NCBI RefSeq assembly: GCF_018294505.1
Contig: NC_057807.1
Span: 171,965,498 to 172,029,497, forward strand
Origin: Triticum aestivum
Taxonomy: Eukaryota > Streptophyta > Magnoliopsida > Poales > Poaceae
Length of the DNA: 64,000 nucleotides
Reading direction: 5' to 3'
The position numbers and the translations under genes are program-made. This document shows, in pieces, positions 1-12,727 of the stretch (position 1 is its first letter; every line of letters begins with the position of its first letter). A model generated the notes under the pieces. The model was not told where the DNA came from. It saw nothing but the letters and a program-made list of their open reading frames with translations, and ran no database searches.

Positions 1-1482
1 AGTCTCTTGTGTCCCCAACACACCCAATACAATGGTAAATTGTATAGGTGCACTAGTTCAGCGAAGAGATGGCGATACAAGTGCAATATGGATGGTAGAT
101 ATAGGTTTTTGTAATCTGAAATTATAAAAACAGCAAGGTAACTAATAATAAAAGTGAGCACGAACGGTATTGCAATGCTTAGAAACAAGGCCTAGGGTTC
201 ATACTTTCACTAGTGCAAGTTCTATCAACAATAATTAGACAACTGGATCATATAACTATCCCTCAACATGCAACAAAGAGTCACTCCAGAGTCACTAATA
301 GCGGAGAACAAACTAAGAGATTATTGTAGGGTACGAAACCACCTCAAAGTTATCCTTTCTGATCAATCTATTCAAGAGTCTGTAGTAAAATAACACGAAG
401 CTATTCTTTCCGTTCGATCTATCATAGAGTTCGTACTAGAATAACACCTTAAGACACAAATCAACCGAAACCCTAATGTCACCTAGATACTCCAACGTCA
501 CCTCATGTATCCGTGGGTATGATTATATGATATGCATTACACAATCTCAGATTCATCTATTCAACCAACACAAAGTACTTCAAAGAGTGCCCCAAAGTTT
601 CTACCTGAGAGTCAAGACAAAAACTTGTGCCAACCCCTATGCATAAGTTCACAAGGTCATTGAACTCGCAAGTTGATCACCAAAACATACATCAAGTAGA
701 TCACGTGAATATCCCATTGTCACCATAGATAAGCACATGCAAGACATACATCAAGTGTTCTCAAATCCTTAAAGACTCAATCCGATAAGATAACTTCAAA
801 GGGAAAACTCAATGCATTACAAGAGAGTAGAGGGGGAGAAACATCATAAGATCCAACTATAGTAGCAAAGCTTGCGATACATCAAGATCGTGCCAAATCA
901 AGAAAACGAGAGAGAGAGAGAGATCAAACACATAGCTACTGGTACATACCCTTAGCCCCGAGGGTGAGCTACTCCCTCCTCATCATGGAGAGCAGCGGGA
1001 TGATGAAGATGGCCACCAGTGATGGATCCCCCCTCCGGCAGGGTGCCAGAATAGGGTCCCGAGAGGTTTTTGCTGGCGATAGAGGCTTGCGGTGGCAGAA
1101 CTACTGATCTAGGTTATTTTTTGGAGGTTTCGGTTTTTAAGAGGGTTTGGCGTTGAGAATAAGTCAGGGGGACCCACGGGTTGTCCATGAGGCAGGGGGC
1201 GCGCCCCGGGGGTGGGCGCGCCCTCCACCCTTGTGGGCCCCACGAGCCTCCTCTCTGGTAACTCTTTATTCCAGTATTTTTTATATTTTCCAGAAAAAAT
1301 CTCCGTTGATTTTCGGCGCATTCCGAGAACTTTTATTTCTGCACAAAACGAACACCACGGTAGTTCTGCTGAAAACAGCGTCAGTTCGGGTTAGTTCTAA
1401 TCAAATCATACAAAAATCATGTAGAAATATTATAAACATGGCATGAATACATCAAAATTATAGATATGTTGGAGACGTATCA
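1..1482 (-). repeat. Element A 3' LTR (partial, cut by window start)
   Basis: Matches 20278-21716 over its whole length and ends in GTATCA at 1482. About 178 bp of its outer end lie before the window. The LTR promoter TATA motif seen in the right copy is degenerate here (a T-rich run followed by AAGAGGG near 1131-1145). Relative to the right copy it keeps about 20-30 bp near 480-505 and about 17 bp in the GC-rich GCGCGCCC stretch near 1200-1220. Confidence 0.9.
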
Positions 1483-1496
1483 GCATCCCCAAGCTT
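1483..1496 (-). other. Polypurine tract of element A
   Basis: On the minus strand this reads AAGCTTGGGGATGC and directly abuts the LTR. This is the expected place and composition for the plus-strand primer in reverse transcription. Confidence 0.75.
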
Positions 1497-3915
1497 AATT
1501 CCTGCTCGTCCTCGAGTAGGTAAATGATGAAAATAGAATTTTTGATGTGGAATGCTACCTAACATATTTATCAATGTAATTCTCTTTATTGTGGCATGAA
1601 TGTTCATATCCAAAAGATTCAAGATAAAAGTTTAATATTGACATAAAAATAGTAATACTTCAAGCATGCTAACCAAGCAGTTTATGTCTTATCAAAATAA
1701 CATAGCCAAAGAAAGCTTATCCCTACAAAATCATATAGTTTGGCCATGCTTCATTTCCGTCACACAAAATGCTCCCATCATGCACAACCCCGGTTTCAGC
1801 CAAGCAATTGGTTCATACTTTTTAACGTGCTTTAGCCTTTTCAACCCTCACGCAATACATGATCGTAAGCCATGGACATAACACTATGGGTGGAGTAGAG
1901 TATGATGATAGGGAAACAAAAAAGGAGAAAGTATCACATTGACGTGGCTAATCAACGGGCTATGGAGATGCCCATAAATTGATGTCAATACAAGGATTAG
2001 GGATTGCCATGCAACGGATGCACTAGAGCTATAAATGTATGAAAGCTCATCAAAAAGAAACTAAGTGGGTGTGCATCCAACTTGCCTGCTCACGAAGACG
2101 TACGACATTTTGAGGAAGCCCATCATTGGAATATACAAGCCAAGTTCTATAATGAAGAAAAATCCCACTAGTATATGAAAGTGGCAACATAGGAGACTCT
2201 CTATCATGAAGATCATGGTGCTACTTTGAAGCACAAGTGTGGTAAAAGGATAGTAGCATTGTCCCTTCTCTCTTTTTCTCTCATTTTGTCTTTTTTCTTT
2301 TTTTCTTTTTTTGGTGGGCTTCTTTGGCCTCTTTATCTTTCATAAAGTCCGGAGACTCATCCTGACTTGTGGGGGAATCATAGTCTCTATCGTTTTTTCT
2401 CACTGGGACAATGCTCTAATAATGAAGATCATCACACTTTTATTTACTTACAAATCAAGAATTACAACTCGATACTTAGGACAAAATATGACTCTATATG
2501 AATGCCTCCGGCGATGTACCGGGATGTGCAATGAATCAAGAGTGACATGTATGAAAGAATTATGAATGGTGGCTTTGCCACAAATACGATGTCAACTACA
2601 TGATCATGCAAAGCAATATGACAATGATGGAGCATGTCATAATAAACGGAACGGTGGAAAGTTGCATGGCAATATATCTCGAAATGGCTATGGAAATGCC
2701 ATAATAGGTAGGTATGGTGGCTGTTTTGAGGAAGATATAAGGAGGTTGAAGTGTGATAGAGCGTATCGTATCATGGGGTTTGGATGCACCGGCGAAGTTT
2801 GCACCAACTCTCAAGGTGAGAAAGGGCAATGCACGGTACCGTAGAGGCTAGCAAATTGCGGAAGGGTAAGAGTGCGTATAATCCATGGACTCACATTAGT
2901 CATAAAGAACTCATATATTTATTGTAAAAGTTTATTAGCCCTCGAAGCAAAGTACTACTACGCATGCTCCTAGGGGAAGGGTTGGTAGGAGTTAACCATC
3001 GCGCGATCCCGACCTCCACTCATAAGGAAGGCAATCAAAGAACACCCCATGCTTCAAGTTTGTAACACAAAGTTCACCGTACGTGCATGCTACGAGACCT
3101 GCCAACTTTAACACAATTATTTCTCAATTTCATAATTACCCAACTAGCATGACTCTAATATTACCACCTTTATATCTCAAAACAATTATCAAGTATCAAA
3201 TTTATCATGGTATTTAATGCACTCTATATGAAAGTTTTTATTATACCCAACTTGGATGCCCATCATATTAGGACTAAATTCATAACCAAAGCAAATTACC
3301 ATGCTGTTCTAAAAGAATCTCAAAATAATAGAAGTGAAGCATGAGAGTTCATTAATTTGTTCAAAATAAAACCACCGCCGTGCTCTAAAAAGATATAAGT
3401 GAAGCACTAGAGGAAATGACAAACTACAACAAAAGATATAAGTGAAGATCAATGAGTAGTCAAATAATTGTGCAACTATGTGAAGACTCTCTAACATTTA
3501 AGAATTTCAGATCTTGGTATTTTATTCAAACAGCAAGCAAAAAAAACAAAATGACATTTCAAGGATAGCACACATCATGTGAAGAAGCAAAAACTTAGGT
3601 TCAACCGATACTAACCGATAATTGTTGAAGAAGAAAGGTGGGATGCCTACCGGGGCATCCCCAAGCTTGGATGCTTGAGACTTCTAGAAATATTATCTTG
3701 GCGTGCCTTGGTCATCCCCAAGCTTGAGCTTTTGTGTCTCCTTAATTCATTTTATATCTCGGTTTCCTAAATCTCGAAAGCTTCATCCACACCAAACTCA
3801 ACAAGAACTCGTGAGATAAGTTAGTATAAACCAATGCAAAAACCATATCATTTTCTACTGTAAAAAATCACAAAAATTATTACTCAATGTTGCATACTAA
3901 ATGTCTCTGCATATG
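1497..3915 (-). other. Element A non-coding interior, 3' part
   Basis: No ORF here is convincing. The stretch holds three copies of a motif that reads TGCTTCACTTATAT on the minus strand (near 3325, 3392 and 3434) and a hairpin at 3640-3661 with 8-bp arms GGGATGCC/GGCATCCC, followed by a polypurine-like AAGCTTGG. A pyrimidine-rich run lies at 2265-2312. It continues at 17999, beyond nested element E. Confidence 0.7.
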
Positions 3916-3920
3916 TAATA
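3916..3920. repeat. Target-site duplication of element E, left copy
   Basis: TAATA directly before the LTR start. The identical pentamer follows the right LTR at 17994-17998. This shows an intact insertion into element A. Confidence 0.95.
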
Positions 3921-6900
3921 TGTCAGGACCCCGACTCGATGTCACATTGATCTAGCCTGTAACACCTCATATCACTTTGCGGCCTCACGCACGGTATCCC
4001 CACGGGTGTCGCCTTACCTTTGCCCGGGACCGTTTGCGCCTTTTGGCTCACGTATATGATAGTGTCGCTAGCATCCATATGATAAGGAGCCCGGGCTGAC
4101 ATGACTAGTCGTAAACCCAAAGTGGCACAGACTTACAGGGACAGGCATCCATGACCCAGCTTCGAACGTGTCGGTCAACAGCAAGTGGGTCCAAGCTGTA
4201 GCACTGGGCTAGCAGGACTCCGGTAAACCGGGCTGTAGCGGGCTAACAGGACTCCGGTACTCAATGCGTGACATTTCCCCGAAGGGACAGACACCGGAAC
4301 GAAGAAGGACACATGCCGGCCAGCCTAAGTGTTCCAGAGCAGTAGCAAGCTACCATGGCTCAGCGGTAACACTAGGAGACATTTCCCGGTAAGAGAGGCT
4401 ACTAAAGATAAACAACTAGATAGTCAGATCCCACACATACCAAGCATTTCAATCATACACACAATATGCTCGATATGTGCAAATACAACAAGGCATCACA
4501 ACATGACTCTATGACACAAGTACTTTATTTAAGGCTCAGAGAGCCATACATAACATACACAAAGGTACGGGTCACACGACCCAGCATTCAAGTCATACAG
4601 TCATACAAACCAGCAGCGGAAGTAACTTGTCTGAGTACAGACAACTAGTAAAATAAAAGAGGCTTGGAAAGCCTAGCTATACTACGTGGTCCTTCACAAG
4701 CTCAGGATCACCACCTGGGCCTTTAGCCTACTCGTTGATGTCAACGTCTACGTAGAACCCATCAGAAGGGGTTGCAGCGTCTTCTGTAAAATGTAAATTA
4801 TAGCAACATGAGTACAAAGGTACTCAGCAAGACTTACATCAGATCCTACATACATGCATATTATCAAGAAGGGTTGGTGGAGTTATTGCAGCAAGCCAGC
4901 TTTGACTCTTGGCTAGGCTAACCTACGAGACTCCAACTTGAAATGGTTTTGCGTACACGAGTCCACTACTCTCCACTCAATACACTACCGAGGATCCACC
5001 TCCGTCTTCCTACGGAAGAGCCATCCTCGGCACTCACACTTATCTTGAGATTTTTAGTAGTTTCCATTTACTTGTCTATGAACTGTATAGGCAACCAAGT
5101 AGTCCTTTACCGCGGACGCGGCTATTCGAATAGATCATGATAACCCTGCAGGGGTGTACTTCTTCATACATGTTTCCACCACTTAGCGTCTGCACACGAC
5201 ATGTGCTCGGCAGACTTCAAGCGAAAGCCGACGTGGGTGTAGACCACGACCTACCTAAACACTTAAGCCTCTAGTCCAGGTTTATCGCCTATCCAGGTTC
5301 CATCCGCAGGGAGTCCGGCCGAGGTTTCCCATACGGCCCCGAACGATGTGAACAGGGTTCCCGAGATACCTAACGGGTATTCGGTACACCGTGCCACGTA
5401 CCTACCGCATCACAGCCCACCCCTACGGTCAGCGCTGTCCACGGCCTCCAGTAGGCTACAAACACCAGAAACTACGTGCAACTCCTGGACAGAGAGCTAG
5501 GGTGAATAAGAAGTCGAGCGGGGTCATATTTCAGGGCCCAATGCATGGTAGTAGCTGTATCTTAAATCACACATACAGATCTCAGTGCTTAAGGTCGGCT
5601 TCAATGAAACAACCCACCATGTACTCCTACATGGCCTCTCATCGATACCTTTACCAAATCGTGTTCACCACACCACTCTCATTACCGACATAATCATTTC
5701 ACTCTAGCCATCACCCAGATGAACCAGACCTGACACGACTCTAAGCATAGCAGGCATAGCAAGGTAGGAACAACACATACATATGGCTCAATCAACTCCT
5801 ACACATGCTAGTGGGTTTCATCTAGTTACTGTGGCAATGACAGGTCATGCAGAGGAAATGGGTTCAACTACCGTAGCACACAGCAGTTTGAAACGCGTTG
5901 TCTTAATGCAGTAAAAGAGAGCAGGAGCGAGAACATGGGATTGTATCGATATGATCAAATGGTTGGTTGCTTGCCTGATGGTTCGATGCACTGATACGGT
6001 TCTTCGTTAGGGTAATCACGATACTCCTCGGAGGCAGAACCTGTCGCAAAGGACACCGATACACAACCATCACCAAACAATGTGCAACAGTATGATGCAT
6101 GCATGAAACATAGCAATATGAGTGTGTTGGGCTAATGCAACTAAGATCAGAAGGGTTTGAACCAATTTGAATCAAAGATTCAAATTTCAAACTCAAACAT
6201 GGCCTTTTAAAGTGCTTTTCCTTGTTCTGCATTAAACATCAAGTTAACTTGTTTAGTCATGCATGGAAATAGTACAGATGGATAGATTGGATTTTTCTGA
6301 TCATTTTTCATATATAATTTGTCTGATTTGGAGTTACAGAATAAAAGTTATGAATTTTTGAAGTTTAAATTATATTCTGGAATTTCCTATATTAGATTAA
6401 TTCCAGAAAATCAATTATTGCGTCAGCCTGACGTCAGTGTGACGTCAGCAGGTCAACGGAACACGTCCGGGTCAATCCTGACAGTGGGTCCCGCATGTCA
6501 GGGTGATTAAATTAATTAAAGTTTAATTAAAACTAAACCTGTTTAATTAACAGGGCTGGGCCCCACCTGTCATTGACTCAGGGGAGTCAACCAGGGCCCA
6601 CCCGTGGTCAAAGTCAATGCCAGCGGCGCCGGCGTTTAGCCGCCGGCGAGCCCGACGCGGCGGCGGGAGTGGTTTTGGCCGTTTCGGCCACCAAATGGGT
6701 CACGGAGACCACCGGAGTGGAGCTGAGGACGAACCGCAGCTCCTGGTGGAGTCCGTTGGGGTCGGGGTGGCCGGAGTTGGCGCCGGCGACGACCTTGGCG
6801 GCCACCGGGGTTCGGCCGAAGACGAACTTGACGCTAGAGGGGTCGGTGAGGCTCGGGGAGTGGCTAGCTAGGTGCTAAGTGACACGGTGAGCATGACGGA

Positions 6901-7970
6901 CACCGTGGAGTGGCCGGAGGATGACCGGGAGCACGTCGGCGACGAGCTCCACGGCGGTGGGTGCGGTTGAGCTCCGGGAGGTCGCTACACGGCTCGGGAG
7001 CAAGAACGGAAGGGAGGGGAAGATGGCTAAGCTCACAGTGAGTGCGACGAAGCCCTTGGTGTGGCCGGAGATGGACCGGAGCGACGACGGCGTTGAAGGG
7101 GATCTCCGGCGACGGCGAGCTCGGGCGAGGTCGGTGCGGTGGTCTCGGGCCGCACGAGCACACGGGGCTCGGCTAGCTCGATGAAGTGGACGGCGGCGGA
7201 GCTCCTGGACACGGCGGCACGGCGTGGGGTTGACGGAGGGCGTGGCTACGGCGAGGGGGTGGCGGCGATGGCGTCGGCCATGGCGTGGGAGAGCGAGGGA
7301 GAGGAGCTGGAGAGGTGAGGGGGTGTCTGGGAGGTTCGGGAGAGAGAGAGAGGCCGATTCACGGCGTTAGCCGGGCGAGGGAGGCGGCGAGGCGGCGAGC
7401 AGGTGCGTGGCACCCATGCGGTGCTCGCCGTCGAGCACCTGCCTGCCTGCCTGGCCGGCAAGCAGCTCGCTGGCGCGGTGCTGGGCTGGGCCGGCAGGTG
7501 GGCCGGGTGCTGGGCGCCAGGTAAGCTTTTTCCATTTTTTTCTGTTTTCTGTTTTTTAATACTTCTGCAACTTTGTTGAATTAAATAAAATACTTAGGCT
7601 ACTCCTAAAATCACCAAACTACTCCTGGTCCATAGTTGGATTATTTCCAACAGGAAACATTTTAGTTTGGAGATATTTGAGCATTTAAATATTTTATATA
7701 ATTTTAAATGCCCAAATTCAAATATTTATGATTTAAATCAAAAACCCTAAGCTGGCCTAGGAAAATGTGCATCACTTTTGGCAGAGGTTCTGAACCAAGA
7801 CAAAAATGATGGGCATTTTAGAAGGGCATTTCAGGTTCATTGAAAAAGTTTTTAGTAAACCCTAATTGGATTCAGAGGGGACTGGGGGTTCTGTCATCCC
7901 CATTTCAGGTTTCTGGTGAAAGAATAAACATGATGCAACACTCTAATGCATGACTAGCTAGGATGTGACA
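3921..7970 (-). repeat. Element E 3' LTR
   Basis: Starts TGTCAGGACC and ends GTGACA, giving 5-bp terminal inverted repeats TGTCA/TGACA. It holds a GC-rich block (about 6600-7525) between AT-rich flanks. The short ORFs inside recur identically in the other LTR and look like composition artefacts, not genes. On the minus strand the gag-pol stop codon lies inside this LTR, 15-17 bases from its edge. Confidence 0.95.
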
Positions 7971-10900
7971 ACTCACCCCCACTCAAAAGAATCTCGTCCC
8001 GAGATTTGGGTTCCTCCGGGAAGAAGGCGGGATACTCGAGTCGAAGACGATCCTCCCTTTCCCAAGTTGCTTCATCCTCAGAATGGTGCGACCATTGAAC
8101 TTTGAGAAACTTGATATTATGACGTCGAGTGGTACGCTCGGCCTGATCGAGGATACGAATGGGGTACTCTCGATATGTAAGATTATCTTGGAGATCAAGC
8201 GTTTCGTAGTCCACTCCACGGATAGGATCCGAGAAGCAACGCCTGAGTTGAGAAACGTGGAAGACATCGTGGACTCTGGAGAGGTGCGGAGGTAGTTCCA
8301 ACTGGTAGGCAACTTCTCCTCGTTTGGCGAGAATGCGAAAAGGTCCAATGTAACGAGGAGCCAATTTGCCTTTGATACCGAAACGATGGGTTCCCTTCAG
8401 AGGGGTAACCCGAAGGTAAGCCTTCTCGTCAACCTCGAAAGTCATAGCCTTATGTTTTCGGTCATATTGACTCTTTTGACGAGATTGGGCTGTTTTCAAC
8501 TTTTCACGAACGATGCGAACTTGCTCTTCTGCTTCCTGAATCATATCCGGGCCAAAGAATTGTCTTTCCCCGGTCTCTGACCAGTTAAGGGGTGTTCGAC
8601 ACCGTCGTCCATAGAGAACTTCAAAAGGGGCTTTACCCAAGCTAGATTGATAGCTGTTGTTGTAAGCAAATTCGGCAAATGGAAGGCATTTCTCCCAATC
8701 CATTCCGAATGAGATGACAGAGGCTCGAAGCATGTCTTCTAGAATCTGGTTGACGCGTTCTACTTGACCACTCGATTGAGGGTGAAAAGCGGTGCTAAAG
8801 GAAAGGCGGGTTCCCATAGCGTTTTGGAAACTTTCCCAAAATCGAGAGGTGAAAAGACTTCCTCGATCCGAGTTAATTTCCAAAGGAACACCATGGAGAG
8901 ACACTATCCGGGAGATGTATAAATCTGCCAATTGACTAGCAGTTATACTCTCACGAACAGGTAGGAAATGGGCTACTTTGGAAAGACGATCGACAACGAC
9001 AAAGATAGCATTATTCCCTCTCTTGGTCCTGGGAAAACCGGTAATGAAATCCATACCAATTTTATCCCATTTCCATTCAGGAATAGCTAGGGGCTGAAGG
9101 GTGCCAGCAGGCCGTTGATGCTCTGCTTTTACACGACGACAGACGTCGCAGTTAGCAATATACTGAGCAATTTCTCTCTTCATCCTAGTCCACCAGAACC
9201 TCTGGCGTAGGTCCTGATACATCTTAGTACTACCGGGATGAATGGTGAGAGGAGATTCATGAGCCTCCTTAAGGATCAACTGCCGTAGATGCTGGTTCTT
9301 GGGAACCACTAGACGGTTCTCAAAGTACACAACACCATGATCATTTGTGGAGAAACAACTAGCACCTCCGCTAGCAATGTTCTCCTTGATTTTAGATATT
9401 CCTTTATCTCGCTTTTGGGCAGCGATGATTTGATCCGTAAGAGTAGGTTTCGCTACCAAGGTAGAAAGAAATCCTTGAGGAACAATGTGAAGGTTAAGCT
9501 TCCGAAATTCCTCATGGAGAAGCGGTTGACTTTGTTGTAACATCAGGTTGTTACAATAAGATTTACGACTTAGTGCATCAGCCATGACGTTGGCTTTCCC
9601 TGGGGTGTAAGTTATTCCTAAGTCGAAATCTGTGATCAACTCAACCCAACGTCTTTGCCTGAGATTCAAATCCGGTTGGGTGAAAATGTACTTCAGACTT
9701 TGGTGATCAGTGAATATTTCGCAACGGTTACCGAGGAGGTAATGTCGCCAGGTTTTAAGTGCATAGACTACGGCTGCAAGCTCTAGATCATGAGTAGGAT
9801 AATTCTCCTCATGTGGGTGCAATTGCCGTGAAGCGTAAGCAATTACGTGTCGATCTTGCATGAGAATGCAACCTAGTCCTTGTCGCGAGGCGTCGCAGTA
9901 GATAACAAAGTCCTTAGAGAAGTCTGGCGGTACCAGAACGGGAGCAGAAGTCAGGCGTCTTTTCAGTTCCTGAAAGCTGTGCTCACATTGTGGAGTCCAT
10001 TCGAACTTTTTATCTTTCTTGAGGAGTTCGGTTAGAGGTTTAGCAACTTTGGAGAAGTTTTCGACAAAGCGACGACAATAGCTCGCTAAGCCCAGAAAAC
10101 TCCGAACTTGCTTGACCGATTCAGGTGGAGTCCAATTAAGGACGGCTTGAACTCGCTCGGGGTTAACAGCAATACCTTTACCAGATATTACATGACCCAG
10201 ATAGGTCACTTCTGACAACCAAAATTCACATTTGGAAAACTTGGCATAAAGGCGGTGCTCTCGAAGTTTCTTCAACACTAGCCTTAAATGTTCGGCATGT
10301 TCTTCCTCGTTCTTGGAGTAGATGAGTATATCATCGAGATAAACTACGACAAATTTATCCAAATACTCCATGAAGATTGAGTTCATTAACCGAGAAAAGG
10401 TGGCTGGAGCGTTGGTTAAGCCGAAGGACATGACGGTGTACTCGTATTGGCCATAACGAGTAACAAAGGCCGTTTTAGGAATGTCCCCGTTTCTGATTTT
10501 GATTTGATGGTAGCCCAACCTCAAATCCATCTTGGAGAAGACTGAGGATCCAGCGAGCTGATCATACAGATCGTTGATCCTGGGGAGCGGATATTTGTTC
10601 TTGATTGTGACCAAATTGACAGGTCGATAATCTACAACCATCCGGTCCGTACCATCCTTCTTCTTGACGAATAGGACGGGGCAAGCCCACGGAGATGAGC
10701 TAGGTCGGATGAAACCCTTTTTCAAGGACTCATCGAGTTGTTTCTTAAGCTCGGCTAGTTCTAGTGGTGCCATCTTATAGGGTCTTCTAGCAATCGGAAC
10801 GGTTCCTGGAATGAGGTCTATTACGAACTCAACATCCCTGTCAGGTGGAACACCTGGCAATTCCTCTGGGAAGACATCCGGAAAGTCACGGACTACCGGA

Positions 10901-12386
10901 ACGTCCTCAAGGTCTGGCAAAGGGCTGGCGTTAAGAGAATATAATTGTCGCTTGGCTAATCGGGTCAAGACATTGACTATCTTCCCCGAAGGATGGGTAA
11001 GTTGAACAGTCCTAGAGAAGCAATCAATTTGGGCATGATGAACTGACATCCAGTCCATACCCAGAATGATATTAATATCTGAAGATTTAAGGGCTATCAA
11101 AGATGCGAGGAAAACAAGTCTGTCGACTTGGATTTCATTTCCATGGCTTACTCTAGAAGTTTGCCATTTGGATCCCGGAGTTTGAATTACCATAGAGGTT
11201 GGCATGTCACAGAATGCGATGTTATGCAAACGAGCATAATTTTCGGATATAAAGGAATGAGAGGCTCCTGTATCGAAAAGAACAGATGCCGGGTGGCAAT
11301 TAACAAGAAGCGTACCAAGAACGACGTTGGGATTCTCTTGAGCTTCCTCGGCAGAGATACAGTTGACATGGCCACGTGTAGCGGTGGTCGGCTTGGCGTG
11401 GAACACTTTCCCTGTTGGCTTGCCACGGCCAACAGCTTTAGCAGACTGGTTGGGGTTGGTCTGGGGACACTCACGCATATAGTGACCAGATTCCCCACAC
11501 TTGAAGCAAGTCACGGAACTGGTACGTGGAGGAGCATTGTTGGTTGGACCCCCATAGGGCTTGGCTGGTGCAGACTGTTGAACAGGGCGAGGCGCCTGGA
11601 AAGATGGCCTCGGTGTGAACCTGGGTGGCAGGGCGGTGTTGGGCACCCACACGCGGCGCTTCTGAGGACCAACACCGGATGAGGAACCCATGTCACAGCC
11701 ATGCTTGCGTGTTGCGTCATAATCAGTCTGACCAGTTTCAGCACTGATGGCCTTGTTAACAAGCTTCTGAAAAGATGTGCACTCATGCAGACGGAGGTCG
11801 CGGCGAAGCTCAGGACTAAGTCCCTTACGGACATATCGTGCGAGGTTACCGAACTCCCTGCTGTAAGCATCCACAGAGAGTCGGCCCTGAGTGAAACTGC
11901 AAAATTCCTCACGTTTACGGTCCATGAGACCCTCCGGAATGTGATGTTCACGGAAAGCCTCGCTGAATTCAGCCCAAGTAGTGACATGGCCCGCTGGACG
12001 CATAGCTCCATAATTCTCCCACCATAGACTGGCGGGGCCTTCAAGATGATATGCAGCAAAGGTGACCTTGTCAGCCTCAGCTACTAGCGCGGAACGCAGC
12101 TTGTGAGAAATACTGCGAAGCCAGTCATCAGCGTCGAGAGGCTCGACGGAGTGGTGGAACGTGGGTGGATGTAATTGATAAAATCACTGAGTGACACCAC
12201 GTTAGTCCTCTGATGGTGTGCTGTGTTCTGTTCAATACGCTCCAACAAACGGTTGGTCTCCCGCTTGTTTCTTTCGGCTTCCATCATAACCTCGGCTAGG
12301 GAAGGAGGATGAGGCAGATTTGCATTCCTGACTTCACTGCCTTCGGCCTGCTCTTGAGGAGCAGGGTTAGTGCGCGTGTTGACCAT
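7954..12386 (-). CDS. Element E gag-pol polyprotein (one frameshift in gag)
   Basis: Encodes the capsid protein and replication enzymes of element E. The start is ATG at 12386 (protein begins MVNTRT). A one-base deletion near 12176 shifts the frame inside gag. From there the frame is open to a TAG at 7956-7954. Numbering from the Met at 12003 (1349 aa): CCHC zinc knuckle 166-179; protease DTG 244-246; reverse transcriptase with YLDD 555-558; RNase H with D703, E741, D766 and D809; integrase with H915, H922, C952, C955 and D985, D1046, E1082; chromodomain-like end about 1278-1330 (tryptophan-rich, SEDEATWE). All catalytic residues I looked for are present. A programmed shift is unlikely because the break lies in the middle of gag, not at a gag/pol boundary. 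Confidence 0.95.
7971..7985 (-). other. Polypurine tract of element E
   Basis: On the minus strand this reads GAGTGGGGGTGAGTT and abuts the 3' LTR. It is also protein-coding, because the gag-pol frame runs through it. Confidence 0.8.
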
Positions 12387-12727
12387 CCTAGGTGAACAAG
12401 ACAATGATTTAGTCAGGATGATAAAATTCCGACATAGGATACAGAATGTAAGGAATAACTCGGAATGCAAGATGATCATCCGTATGACATGGTAGATACA
12501 GAAACTGCTTCTTTATTCCATCGTCATACACACCATACAGGGTTTAGTACAAGACCAAACAAAGTACTATTACGGTGAAAAGAGGATTACATCTCATCGG
12601 AGGCATTCCAAGCTCCTATACATTATTTTTCTACACCTCCGGAAAGAGTACAACTAGGTCATATCCCACGAGTCACGCGGGACGATAGACGACACAGATA
12701 GTGCGAACTAGTGATACTACCACTAAC
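12387..12727 (-). other. Spacer between upstream ORF and gag in element E
   Basis: About 340 bp with no convincing ORF. It would have to carry any splice or reinitiation signal that lets gag be expressed after the upstream ORF. I see no clear one. Confidence 0.5.

Noticed and set aside
4943..7524. ORFs of 60-109 aa inside E's LTR, repeated at 14965-17546
   Set aside because: They are identical because the LTRs are identical. No domain is recognisable, and the GC-rich ones overlap in several frames, which points to composition.
11128..11682. 184-aa plus-strand ORF opposite E's gag
   Set aside because: It is a shadow of the gag-pol frame with no recognisable motif and no promoter in place.
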